Origin: JBFWYO01 sp050186335
GTDB lineage: Bacteria; Pseudomonadota; Alphaproteobacteria; Bin65
Assembly (NCBI GenBank): GCA_050186335.1
Contig: JBFWYO010000002.1
Coordinates: 62,001 to 126,000 of the forward strand
Reading direction: 5' to 3'
Length of the DNA: 64,000 nucleotides
Shown here: positions 34,654-43,568 of the stretch, in pieces
Numbering within the stretch: the stretch's first letter is position 1
Layout: the number at the start of each line of letters is the position of its first letter
Position numbers and translations under genes: made by a program
Notes under the pieces: model-generated
The model's input: the letters and a program-made list of their open reading frames with translations, nothing else
The model's database searches: none
Told to the model about the DNA's origin: nothing

Positions 34654-36957
34654 TTAGAACCTGGTGCCAAATCTGAAGTTGAAGACCTGGGTCTTGTCGA
34701 AACTCTCCTTCATCAGCGGGATGCCGAAATCGACCTTGATCGGTCCGAAGGGAGATACCCACGAGAAGCCCACACCGGCGGAGATGCGCGGATTAGCGCT
34801 GTCTAACACGCCGTTAAGCCGCGGAACGTCGAAGCCCCACGCGGCGCCGATGTCCGTAAACACGCGGCCCGTTATACCCCATTCCTTCGGCAAGCCAAGC
34901 GGGAAGTTCAGCTCCACGGCGACGGAATAGTACTGGTTCGCGCCGAGCGCGTCGTTGGTAGTGACGTCGCGCGGACCGACGCCGCCGAAGCGGAAACCGC
35001 GCAGGTTGTCGCCACCGATGAAATAGCGCTCGTTCAAGCGGACATAGCCGTTGCCGAGTGCCTTGGAATAGCCGGCTTCGGCCTGCACCGAGACGACCCA
35101 GCCGGGAAACACCGAATAGTAGTAACCGGCGCGAATGCTCGGCTTGATGAAAAACTCGGATCCGCCGAGGCCGGCGAAACGCACACCCGGCGAGATGAAC
35201 CAGCCGTCGGTCGGCTCGAACCTCCGGTCGCGCGTGTCGTACACAAATTCGGTGCCGATCGCGGATGTGGTCGAGTTACCCTCCTCGGCCTTGATGTAAG
35301 GCGAAGCGGTATCGGCGATATTGCGGATGCTGGTGTTGAAGAATTCATAGCGGACGAGCTGCGATATCTCGTCGGTGTACTGCCAGCCGAAGCGCAGGCG
35401 GAAACCGGTCGATCGGGTGATGAAGCTACCCTCGTCGTCGAGCTGACGGCTGACGCGGAAGATATCGAAACCCGCCGCAACGTTGCGGTTGAGGAAGTAT
35501 GGCTCGGTGAAGCGGAAATCGATTTCGTTGGAACGCTGCGAAATCGTGAATGCCAAGCCGACTTCCTGGCCGCGACCCATAAAGTTGCGCTCGCGCACCG
35601 AGATCGCACCCAACAACCCGTCCTGGGTCGAAAAGCCGCCGCCGAGCGACAATTCGCCGGTCGATTTCTCCGACACTTTGACGACGACGATAGTCTTGTC
35701 CGGCGCCGATCCGGGCCGGTTGGTGATGTCGACCTTTTCGAAGAACTGCAGATTGTCCAGGCGGCGCCTGGAAATGCGCACTTTCGCGGCGTTGAACGGA
35801 TCGCCTTCCGTGAAGCGCAGTTCGCGCCGGATGACTTCGTCGCGCGTACGCGTGTTGCCCTGAATTTCGATGCGCTCGACGAACAAGCGCTGGCCCTCGC
35901 GCACTTCGAAGGTAATCGCGATTTCCTTCTTGTCGGGGGCACGTTTGGTGACCGGCCGGACATCGACGAACGGAATGCCTTGCGCGTTCGCGCCGTCGAC
36001 CAGCGCGTTGATCGAATTTTCGACCTTGTCCGCGTTGTAGCGGTCGCCGGCGCCGTAGGCGACCCGACGTTTCAGCTTCGCGGCATCGAGGCCTTTGATG
36101 CCGGTGGTAACGTCGACCGCGCCGAACCGATATCGTTCGCCCTCGTCGAGCACGAAGGCAATGTAGAATCCCGTGCGGTCCGGCGACAGGGCCGCAGTCA
36201 CCGACACGACGCGGAAATCCGCGAAGCCCTTTGAAAGAAAGAACTTACGCAGCAGTTCGCGATCGAAATTGAGGCGGTCCGGATCGTAGATGTCCGAGGT
36301 CGAAAAGAAGCGATACCAGGCGCTCTCCTTGGTCTGAATTTCCTCTTTCAGATCGGAGTCCGAGAACGACTTGTTGCCGATGAACGAGATGCGCTGGATC
36401 GACGTCAACTCGCCTTCGTTGATTTCGAATACGAGATCGACGCGGTTCTGCGGCAATTGGATGATCTTCGGCGTAACCGTGGCGCCGAACCGGCCGGTCG
36501 CGCGGTACATGTCGAGCATGCGCCGCACCGCCGCCTGAACGCGGGCGCGCGTGTAGACGGAGCGCGGCCGCAACTCGATTTCGGTCTGAAAGTCGGTGTC
36601 CTTGAGCTTCTTGTTACCTTCGAAGGCGAGCCGGTTGATGATCGGATGTTCGATCACCTTGACGATCACCGTAGTCCCGTCCCGGCGCAGATTGACGTCC
36701 TGGAACAGACCGGTATCGAACAGGCGCTTCAACGATTCGTCGAGTTTGGCGGGATCGGCCGGATCGCCGACCTTGACCGTCATGTACGATACGATGGTGT
36801 CGATTTCGACGCGGTTGTTGCCCTCGATGACGATTTGCGTAATGACGACCGCGCGTTGGGCCGGCGGCTGGCGTTGCTGCTGCGCCGAGGCCGGCGACGC
36901 GAAAAGCGCAGCAAGCGACAGCGACAAAGCTGCGATGAGCAGACCAACGTTACGCAA
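34654..36957 (-). CDS. bamA: outer membrane protein assembly factor BamA
   Basis: Omp85 insertase for outer-membrane beta-barrels. Counted from the TTG at 36957 it has 767 aa. The signal peptide is RNVGLLIAALSLSLAALFASPASA, followed by five POTRA domains (to about residue 400; ITQIVIEGNNRVE, the first) and a 16-strand barrel with the VRGF-type loop motif LRGFRFGGVG and a C-terminal FRFGTRF ending in aromatic Phe. TTG 36957 has AAGGGGG 6 bp upstream and gives a normal signal peptide. The alternative GTG at 37035 overlaps the rseP stop (GTGA) but adds 26 hydrophilic residues. The usual next gene pair is skp-lpxD; lpxD is absent. Confidence 0.95.
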   Translation of the reverse strand: MRNVGLLIAALSLSLAALFASPASAQQQRQPPAQRAVVITQIVIEGNNRVEIDTIVSYMTVKVGDPADPAKLDESLKRLFDTGLFQDVNLRRDGTTVIVKVIEHPIINRLAFEGNKKLKDTDFQTEIELRPRSVYTRARVQAAVRRMLDMYRATGRFGATVTPKIIQLPQNRVDLVFEINEGELTSIQRISFIGNKSFSDSDLKEEIQTKESAWYRFFSTSDIYDPDRLNFDRELLRKFFLSKGFADFRVVSVTAALSPDRTGFYIAFVLDEGERYRFGAVDVTTGIKGLDAAKLKRRVAYGAGDRYNADKVENSINALVDGANAQGIPFVDVRPVTKRAPDKKEIAITFEVREGQRLFVERIEIQGNTRTRDEVIRRELRFTEGDPFNAAKVRISRRRLDNLQFFEKVDITNRPGSAPDKTIVVVKVSEKSTGELSLGGGFSTQDGLLGAISVRERNFMGRGQEVGLAFTISQRSNEIDFRFTEPYFLNRNVAAGFDIFRVSRQLDDEGSFITRSTGFRLRFGWQYTDEISQLVRYEFFNTSIRNIADTASPYIKAEEGNSTTSAIGTEFVYDTRDRRFEPTDGWFISPGVRFAGLGGSEFFIKPSIRAGYYYSVFPGWVVSVQAEAGYSKALGNGYVRLNERYFIGGDNLRGFRFGGVGPRDVTTNDALGANQYYSVAVELNFPLGLPKEWGITGRVFTDIGAAWGFDVPRLNGVLDSANPRISAGVGFSWVSPFGPIKVDFGIPLMKESFDKTQVFNFRFGTRF

Positions 36958-37031
36958 TACGCACCCCCTTGTCCGACAACGGGGCCATCTCGGCCCCGTC
37001 GACTTCGTCCCCATTCGACGCAACATCAATT

Positions 37032-38432
37032 TCACGACACCAGGTTCACGATGAACTCGACGACCCGCAAATGGACCAGGTCGTTCCAGGTGACGAAAAC
37101 CATCAGGCTTAATACCAAAGCCAAGCCAATTCGGAAACCATATTCCTGGGCCCGAGCCCCGAGCGGCCGGCGCCGGACCGCCTCAATGCCATAAAACAAC
37201 AAATGCCCACCGTCCAGCATGGGGACCGGCAAAAGATTGATCAAGCATAGCTGAAGTGAAAGCACGCCGAGGAACCAAATAAAGGCGTAAAATCCATTTT
37301 GCGCCATATCCCCGGCCATTTCGGCGATCCCGGCCGGGCCCCGCAAATCCTTTGTCGAACGCGAGCCGTCGATCATCTGGCCGATGGCGACCCCCGTGAT
37401 CCTGGTCAGCGCCCAGGTCTCTTCGACGGCGGCCACGAAGGCGCGAAACGGATCGAGCCGGAGCGGGTCCAGGCCGCGTCCCCGGACGCCGAATTGGCCG
37501 ATCACCCGCTGATCCTGCAGCGTGACGGCGCGCGGCGTTACCGTGGTCTTTTGCGCCTGGCCGGCCCGCTCGAATTCGACCAGCAACGGATCGCCGGGCC
37601 GCTTACTGACGATTTCCCGGATGTCGTCGAACCGTTCGATCGGCTTACCGTCGATGCGCACGATCTTGTCGCCCGGCTTGAGCCCGGCCTTGTCCGCCGC
37701 GCTGTCGGCTTCGACCGCGCCGAGCACCGGCGGGGACACCGGAAACACGGCGATCTGACCGATCACCTGGGTGTTGCCGCGTTTGTCGGTCAATTCCATC
37801 GCGCGCGGCGTAACCGTCAACGTCAATGGCTTGCCGTCGCGCTCGATCTCGGTGCGCAGGGGCTCGCCCGGATGGATTGCCACGACTTGCCGAATTTCCT
37901 CGAAACGCTCGATGCGCTGGCCGCCGATTCGCAGAATCTTATCGCCCGGTTGCAAGCCGGATTGTGCCGCCGCGCTGCCCGGTTCGACGGCACCCAAGAT
38001 GGCCGGCGTCGTCGGCTGACCGGCAATGGCGAACAGCAGCGTCAGGACCAGGACGGCGAAGACGTAATTGATCGCCGGACCGGCAAACACGATGGCGGCG
38101 CGCTGCCAGATTTTCTTGTGATGGAAGGCGTGCGCGCGCTCCGTTTCGGTCATCTTCGCGACCTTCTCATCGGGCGCGAAGCTGGTCGGATCGGCGTCGC
38201 CGTACATTTTCACGTAGCCGCCGAGCGGGATCAGGCTGAATTTCCAGCGCGTGCCGTGCTTGTCGTTCCAGCCGAACAACTCGCGGCCGAAGCCGATCGA
38301 GAACGCTTCGACCCGCACCCCGTTACGGCGCGCGACCCAGTAATGGCCAAATTCGTGGACAAACACGAGAATGGTCAAAATGACCAGGAACGGCAGAATG
38401 TACTGCCATATCCAATCGACGTAACCCAACAT
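37032..38432 (-). CDS. rseP: RseP-type site-2 protease with two PDZ domains
   Basis: Intramembrane zinc metalloprotease that cuts anti-sigma factors and signal-peptide remnants. It is 466 aa. Helix 1 carries the zinc motif HEFGH (residues 26-30), and the second motif NLLPVPMLDGGH is at 399-410. Two PDZ domains (about 145-214 and 236-305) lie between. They are strikingly alike (about 40 of 70 aligned positions identical by hand count), which points to a relatively recent tandem duplication; many alphaproteobacterial homologues have one PDZ. It follows dxr with a 32-bp gap and overlaps one possible bamA start. A role in cleaving NrsF or other anti-sigmas is possible but unproven. Confidence 0.96.
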   Translation of the reverse strand: MLGYVDWIWQYILPFLVILTILVFVHEFGHYWVARRNGVRVEAFSIGFGRELFGWNDKHGTRWKFSLIPLGGYVKMYGDADPTSFAPDEKVAKMTETERAHAFHHKKIWQRAAIVFAGPAINYVFAVLVLTLLFAIAGQPTTPAILGAVEPGSAAAQSGLQPGDKILRIGGQRIERFEEIRQVVAIHPGEPLRTEIERDGKPLTLTVTPRAMELTDKRGNTQVIGQIAVFPVSPPVLGAVEADSAADKAGLKPGDKIVRIDGKPIERFDDIREIVSKRPGDPLLVEFERAGQAQKTTVTPRAVTLQDQRVIGQFGVRGRGLDPLRLDPFRAFVAAVEETWALTRITGVAIGQMIDGSRSTKDLRGPAGIAEMAGDMAQNGFYAFIWFLGVLSLQLCLINLLPVPMLDGGHLLFYGIEAVRRRPLGARAQEYGFRIGLALVLSLMVFVTWNDLVHLRVVEFIVNLVS

Positions 38433-38464
38433 TCGTTATCCTCGATCCAATCTTGGGCCCGCCG

Positions 38465-39679
38465 TCAAACGCCCGCAGCCTTGCGCATTACCGGTCGCCC
38501 GCCGCGCTCGATCCGTGCCTGGGCCACCCGCCGCGCCTGACCGTCGATGTCCGCGACCACCGCCAAGCTGGTGATGGGCGTTTGAGGCACCGCCGCCAGC
38601 GCGTGTTCGACGACCGCCGCGATATCCAAGAATCCGATACGACCATCCAAGAAACCATGAACGGCGATTTCGTTCGCCGCGTTCAGCACGGTCGGTGCGC
38701 TGCCGCCGGCCTTCAGCGCATCGAAAGCCAGCTTGAGTGCCGGGAACCGGATCAAGTCCGGACGTTCGAACGTTAACGGGCCGAGTGTGGCAAAATCGAG
38801 GCGTTTGGACGGTGCGGCCATGCGCTTCGGCCAACCCAGCGTGTAGGCGATCGGCGTGCGCATGTCGGGCGTGCCGAGCTGGGCCAGAACCGAACCGTCG
38901 ATATACTCGACCATCGAATGAATCACGGATTGCGGGTGAACGACGACATCGACCTGATCGCGCGCAACCGGGAACAGGTGAAACGCCTCGATGACCTCGA
39001 GGCCCTTGTTCATCAGCGTCGCCGAATCGACGGATATCTTGGCGCCCATGTCCCAGTTGGGATGAGCGACCGCCTGCTTCGGCGTGGCCACGCGCATCTC
39101 GTCCAGGGATTTGGTGCGGAACGGGCCGCCCGAGGCGGTCAGGATGATGCGCGAGACCTTGTCGCTCTGGGCAAAATCGAACACCTGGAAGATCGCGTTA
39201 TGCTCGGAATCGACCGGCAACAGGGTGGCGCCGTGTACGGCGATTTCCTTGAGCACGAGATCGCCGGCGCAAACCAGTGTTTCCTTATTCGCTAACGCTA
39301 CGACGGCGCCGCGCCGGATGGCCGACAGGGTCGGCGCCAAGCCGGCGGCGCCGACGATACCCGCCATGACCCAATCGGTCGGCCGGGCGGCCGCCTCAAC
39401 CAGCGCCTGGGGCCCGGATGCGGCTTCCACGCCGCTGCCGGACAGGGCGTCCTTCAATTCCCGGTACTTGCTGTCGTCGGCCACCACGGCGACGCCTGCG
39501 CGCAGCCGACGCGCCTGTCGCGCGAGTTCGGCGACATTGCGATTCGCGGTCAACGCCTCGACGCGGTACGCTTCGGGCTCACGCTCGATCAGGTCGATGG
39601 TGCTTGTCCCGATTGACCCGGTTGCCCCAAGTATGGTGATGGAGCGTCGCGCGCCGGCCGGTGCCTTGGGTTGGTTCAT
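38465..39679 (-). CDS. dxr: 1-deoxy-D-xylulose 5-phosphate reductoisomerase
   Basis: Second step of the MEP isoprenoid pathway, NADPH-dependent. It is 404 aa with the NADPH fold SITILGATGSIGTSTIDLI, ALANKETLVCAG, the metal/substrate site PVDSEHNAIFQ, ASGGPFR and HPNWDMGAKISVDSATLMNKGLEVIEA. Its start overlaps the cdsA stop by 4 bp (ATGA). It supplies isopentenyl units, also needed by uppS two genes upstream. Confidence 0.97.
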   Translation of the reverse strand: MNQPKAPAGARRSITILGATGSIGTSTIDLIEREPEAYRVEALTANRNVAELARQARRLRAGVAVVADDSKYRELKDALSGSGVEAASGPQALVEAAARPTDWVMAGIVGAAGLAPTLSAIRRGAVVALANKETLVCAGDLVLKEIAVHGATLLPVDSEHNAIFQVFDFAQSDKVSRIILTASGGPFRTKSLDEMRVATPKQAVAHPNWDMGAKISVDSATLMNKGLEVIEAFHLFPVARDQVDVVVHPQSVIHSMVEYIDGSVLAQLGTPDMRTPIAYTLGWPKRMAAPSKRLDFATLGPLTFERPDLIRFPALKLAFDALKAGGSAPTVLNAANEIAVHGFLDGRIGFLDIAAVVEHALAAVPQTPITSLAVVADIDGQARRVAQARIERGGRPVMRKAAGV

Positions 39680-40503
39680 GGCAGGATACTAACCTTAAAT
39701 GCGCTTTTCAGGCAGGCGACAAGCAGCAACGCGGCAATCAGCCCATCGATACGGTCCAACAGGCCGCCATGGCCGGGCAGCAGCCCGCTGGCATCCTTCA
39801 CGCCGAAACGGCGTTTTACATAGGATTCGAACAGGTCGCCAGCCTGCGCAATGAGCGCCAAGATGGCGCCTGAAATTATTAAGATCCAGATACTTATATC
39901 AAAAACCGAAAGTCCGAAGGCAACGCTGACGAGGGCTGCGGCGAGCATGCCGCCGAGCAATCCGCTCCAGGTCTTCTTCGGACTGACGGTCGGCGCCAGT
40001 TTTGGCCCGCCGACGGTGCGCCCGACGAAAAATGCCGCGATGTCGGTCGCCGCGACCACCAGCCCGACCCACAGCATGCGGTCGCGTCCGGCCAAATCCG
40101 ACCCGCGCACGATCAGAAACGCGATCAGGGCCAAGCCGCCGTAAAGCGCGCCGACCGCGAGCCAGCTTGGACTCGGCGCCCGCATCTGGGCCGAGGTCAC
40201 GAAGACGGCGGCAACAGCGAGGCCGAGGGCGGCAAACGCCAGATCGAACCGCCCGAACACGCCGGCGATGAAACACGGCACCAGCGCCGCCGGCAACACC
40301 AGGCCGCGCCAGCCGGACCGACCGGCGTAGCAGATATTCGCCCACTCCCAGGCGCACACGGCGGCGCCGATCGCGACCATAATTTCGAACCAGGGGCGTC
40401 CGAAATAGACCGCCCCCAGCACCGGCAGACCGATCAAGAACGCGGTCAGCGTGCGCTGCAGGACCGGACCGAGGGGGCGACGGTCAGCCAGTGGTTGCGC
40501 CAT
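39676..40503 (-). CDS. cdsA: phosphatidate cytidylyltransferase
   Basis: Makes CDP-diacylglycerol from CTP and phosphatidate, the branch point of phospholipid synthesis. It is 275 aa with about seven to eight membrane helices. The family signature spans SPKKTWSG...GDLFESYVKRRFGVKD and LLPGHGGLLDRIDG near the C-terminus, with the catalytic Asp residues. It overlaps uppS by 20 bp and dxr by 4 bp. Confidence 0.96.
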   Translation of the reverse strand: MAQPLADRRPLGPVLQRTLTAFLIGLPVLGAVYFGRPWFEIMVAIGAAVCAWEWANICYAGRSGWRGLVLPAALVPCFIAGVFGRFDLAFAALGLAVAAVFVTSAQMRAPSPSWLAVGALYGGLALIAFLIVRGSDLAGRDRMLWVGLVVAATDIAAFFVGRTVGGPKLAPTVSPKKTWSGLLGGMLAAALVSVAFGLSVFDISIWILIISGAILALIAQAGDLFESYVKRRFGVKDASGLLPGHGGLLDRIDGLIAALLLVACLKSAFKVSILP

Positions 40504-41218
40504 AGCGCCGTTCGCGCCGCATGAATTCGTCGACGGCGCTTTGCAGGTGCTCTTTGCCGAAATCGGGCCACAACGTGTCGATGAAGATGAACTCGGCGTA
40601 AGCCGCCTGCCACAGCAGGAAATTCGACAGTCGTTTTTCGCCGCTGGTGCGGATGATCAGGTCCGGATCCGGAATGCCGGCGGTCATCAGATGTTCTTCA
40701 AACCGCTTATCGTCCAGGTCTTCCGCACGCAGCTCGCCGGCGGCGATCCGCTCGGCGATCCGACGCGCCGCCATGACGATCTCGGCGCGGCCGCCGTAGC
40801 TGAGGCAAATGGTGAGATTGAGGCGCGCGTTCTCGCCGGTGCGGCGCTCCGTGTCCTCGATCATGCGCACGATGTCCTTGGACAGCCGGGTGCGGTCGCC
40901 GATGAAACGCAGCCGCACGCCGTTCTGATGCAGTTCGGCGACCTCGCTGCGCAGATAGATGCGCAACAGACCCATCAGATCGTCCACTTCGGCGATCGGC
41001 CGATTCCAGTTCTCCGAGGAAAAGCCGAAAATCGTCAGGTAGGAAATGCCGAGTTCGATCGCGGCGCGGACCGTGCGCCGGGCCGCTTCGACCCCGCGCT
41101 TGTGCCCGGCCGTGCGCGGCAAGCCGCGCGCCTTCGCCCAGCGCCCGTTGCCATCCATGATGATGGCGACGTGAACCGGAACTCCCGACGCGCCTGGCTG
41201 TGACGATAACGCCTCCAT
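40484..41218 (-). CDS. uppS: undecaprenyl (polyprenyl) diphosphate synthase
   Basis: Cis-prenyltransferase making the C55 carrier for peptidoglycan. It is 244 aa. Catalytic Asp22 is in AIIMDGNGRWAK. Other landmarks are RTAGHKRGVEA, TIFGFSSENWNRP, NLTICLSYGGRAEI and PDPDLIIRTSGEKRLSNFLLWQAAYAEF. The ATG at 41218 shares one base with the frr stop (TGATG). The longer in-frame extension into frr is out of frame with frr and is rejected. Confidence 0.97.
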   Translation of the reverse strand: MEALSSQPGASGVPVHVAIIMDGNGRWAKARGLPRTAGHKRGVEAARRTVRAAIELGISYLTIFGFSSENWNRPIAEVDDLMGLLRIYLRSEVAELHQNGVRLRFIGDRTRLSKDIVRMIEDTERRTGENARLNLTICLSYGGRAEIVMAARRIAERIAAGELRAEDLDDKRFEEHLMTAGIPDPDLIIRTSGEKRLSNFLLWQAAYAEFIFIDTLWPDFGKEHLQSAVDEFMRRERRYGATTG

Positions 41219-41775
41219 CAGACCTGCATAATTTCCTTTTCTTTGGTCGCCAAGCCGGCGTCGATCTGCTTGATGTGATCGTCGGTTATCTTCTGCACCT
41301 CGGCCGACTGAACCCGATGTTCGTCCTGCGAGATCTTGTGATCCTTCTCGGCCTTCTTGAGCATTTCCATGGCGTCTCGGCGAACATTGCGCACCGAAAC
41401 GCGCGCCTGCTCGGCATACTTGCCGGCAACTTTGACCAATTCTTGGCGACGTTCCTGGGTCAGTGCCGGAATGTGCAGGCGGATGACCTGGCCGTCGGAT
41501 TGCGGATTGAGGCCCAAATTGGCCTCCCGAATGGCCTTTTCGACCGACGTGACCAGCCCCCGGTCCCAGACCTGAATTGTGAGCTGGCGCGGCTCCGGCA
41601 CGCTGATGTTGGCCAGGCGCGGGATCGGCGTCTTCTGGCCATACGCATCGACCAACACCGGATCGAGCAAACTCGGCGACGCGCGACCGGTGCGCAAGCC
41701 GCTCAGTTCCTTCTTCAACACGTCCATCGCCGAGTCCATGCGTCGGCGAAACTCGCTGATATCCACTGCGGCCAT
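41218..41775 (-). CDS. frr: ribosome recycling factor
   Basis: Splits post-termination ribosomes with EF-G. It is 185 aa, exactly the family length, counted from the ATG at 41775. Landmarks are MDVLKKELSGLRTGRASPSLLD and the C-terminal helical bundle with RRDAMEMLKKAEKD and SQDEHRVQSAEVQKITD. A GTG 6 bp upstream overlaps the pyrH stop but leaves no room for the AGAGGG Shine-Dalgarno, which is 7 bp before the ATG. Confidence 0.97.
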   Translation of the reverse strand: MAAVDISEFRRRMDSAMDVLKKELSGLRTGRASPSLLDPVLVDAYGQKTPIPRLANISVPEPRQLTIQVWDRGLVTSVEKAIREANLGLNPQSDGQVIRLHIPALTQERRQELVKVAGKYAEQARVSVRNVRRDAMEMLKKAEKDHKISQDEHRVQSAEVQKITDDHIKQIDAGLATKEKEIMQV

Positions 41776-41777
41776 GA

Positions 41778-42503
41778 TCACACCCTCTCTGTGATGATGG
41801 TGAACTTCCCCTTGCCCTGCAGCACGCGGGCAATGCCGCCATCATCTTGGATCGAAAACACCAGAATGGGAATCTTGTTTTCGCGCGCCAACGCGATCGC
41901 GGACGCGTCCATCACCTTGAGATCGTCGGACAGCACTTGGTGGTACGTCAAGCGGTCGTAACGCTTGGCTTTCTTGTTGGTTTTCGGATCGGCGTCGTAG
42001 ACCCCATCGACCTTGGTGCCCTTGAGCAGCGCGCTGCAGCCCATTTCGGAAGCGCGCAGCGCCGCCGCCGTGTCGGTGGTGAAGAACGGATTGCCGGTGC
42101 CGCCGGCGAAAATCACCACGCGGCCCTTCTCCATGTGCCGGATCGCGCGACGGCGAATATAGGGCTCGCAGACAGTCGACATCGGAATTGCGGATTGCAC
42201 CCGGGTATTGACGCCGCGCCGCTCGAGCGCGCCCTGCATGGCGAGCGAATTCATGATTGTCGCCAGCATGCCCATGTAGTCGCCGGTCGCCCGGTCGATG
42301 CCCTTGGCGGCCGCGGAAATGCCTCGGAAAATATTGCCGCCGCCAATCACCAGGCAGACCTGCGCGCCGAGCCGGTGCACGGATTTGATTTCGTCGGCAA
42401 CCCGGTCGACGGTCGGGAGGTCGAGGCCGTAATCGAGCGGGCCCATGAGCGCTTCGCCGGAAACTTTCAGCAGAATGCGCCGGTATTTAAGTTTGCCGCT
42501 CAT
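41778..42503 (-). CDS. pyrH: uridylate kinase
   Basis: Phosphorylates UMP to UDP; hexameric amino-acid-kinase fold, typically activated by GTP and inhibited by UTP. It is 241 aa with YRRILLKVSGEALMG, VIGGGNIFRG, GDYMGMLATIMNSLAMQ, IFAGGTGNPFFTTDTAAALRA and KVDGVYDADP. The start at 42503 matches homologues; the extra upstream residues in frame are not conserved. It feeds the pathway that ends with PyrG (88-1716). It lies between tsf and frr, the standard order. Confidence 0.97.
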   Translation of the reverse strand: MSGKLKYRRILLKVSGEALMGPLDYGLDLPTVDRVADEIKSVHRLGAQVCLVIGGGNIFRGISAAAKGIDRATGDYMGMLATIMNSLAMQGALERRGVNTRVQSAIPMSTVCEPYIRRRAIRHMEKGRVVIFAGGTGNPFFTTDTAAALRASEMGCSALLKGTKVDGVYDADPKTNKKAKRYDRLTYHQVLSDDLKVMDASAIALARENKIPILVFSIQDDGGIARVLQGKGKFTIITERV

Positions 42504-42590
42504 CGAAAACGACCCCGCAATGCCGGGCGAGCCTAGCCCAAAGCGCCGGCTTCCTGCCACTTATAATGTACGCGCGGCGCCGCCGGTCGA

Positions 42591-43514
42591 TCAGCCGGCC
42601 AGCTTGGCGACCTCGGCGGCGAAATCCTGCTCGCCCTTCGAGATGCCCTCGCCGAGGCCGAAGCGGAGATAGCCGGCGATTTCGACCGGCGCACCGATCG
42701 TCTTGGCGGCCTGCTCGACCACCTTCGCGATCTTGGTTTCGCCGTCGATCACGAACACCTGCTCGAGCAGCACGACCTCTTCGTAGTACTTGCGCAGGCG
42801 GCCCTCGACCATCTTGGCCACGATTTCGGCCGGCTTGCCGGACTGGCCGGCCTGCTCGGTCAGAATGCGGCGCTCGCGATCGACCGACTCCTTGTCCAGA
42901 TCCGCGGTTTTGACCGCTTGCGGATTGGCCGCCGCGATATGCATGGCGATCTGCTTGCCGAACTCGGTGACCTTGCCGGCATCGCCCGACGATTTGAGCG
43001 CCACCAGCACGGCGATCTTGCCGAGGCCCGGCGCGATCGAATTGTGGATGTAGCTGACGACCACGCCCGGTTCGACCGAGAGCGAGGCGCAGCGTCGCAG
43101 CGACATGTTCTCGCCGATGGTGGCAATCAGGTGCGTCAGTTCCTCGGCCACCGTGCGTTCGCTGCCCGGATAGGGTTGCACCTGCAGCTTGGCCAGATCG
43201 CCGCCGACCTGGAGCGCCAACGACGCGCAATTGTTGACGAAGGCCTGGAACGTATCGTTACGGGCAACGAAATCGGTTTCGCTGTTGACCTCGACGATCG
43301 CGCTCTTGCCGCCTTTGATGCTGACGCCGACCAAGCCGTCGGCCGCGACGCGGCCCGACTTCTTGGCCGCCGCCGAAAGGCCCTTCTTGCGCAGCCATTC
43401 GACCGCCGCCTGAAGATCGCCGGCGGTTTCGCCGAGCGCCTTCTTGCAGTCCATCATGCCGGCGCCGGTCATCTCGCGCAGCTCTTTGACCAGGGAAGCT
43501 GTAACTTCCGCCAT
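42591..43514 (-). CDS. tsf: translation elongation factor Ts
   Basis: Nucleotide exchange factor for EF-Tu. It is 307 aa. The N-terminal UBA-like module (LVKELREMTGAGMMDCKKALGE) is followed by the core domain with EVNSETDFVARNDTFQAFV, which contacts the EF-Tu G domain. The C-terminal domain ends VLLEQVFVIDGETKIAKVVEQ. It follows rpsB with a 54-bp gap, most likely one transcript. Confidence 0.98.
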   Translation of the reverse strand: MAEVTASLVKELREMTGAGMMDCKKALGETAGDLQAAVEWLRKKGLSAAAKKSGRVAADGLVGVSIKGGKSAIVEVNSETDFVARNDTFQAFVNNCASLALQVGGDLAKLQVQPYPGSERTVAEELTHLIATIGENMSLRRCASLSVEPGVVVSYIHNSIAPGLGKIAVLVALKSSGDAGKVTEFGKQIAMHIAAANPQAVKTADLDKESVDRERRILTEQAGQSGKPAEIVAKMVEGRLRKYYEEVVLLEQVFVIDGETKIAKVVEQAAKTIGAPVEIAGYLRFGLGEGISKGEQDFAAEVAKLAG

Positions 43515-43568
43515 AATTGCCTCTTCAACGAATCGAGAAAACGGGACTTGGACGCGACGACCGCGCGA

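Noticed and set aside
40484..41845. Apparent N-terminal extension of uppS through frr
   Set aside because: The extension is frr in a wrong frame; uppS has a family-consistent ATG at 41218.
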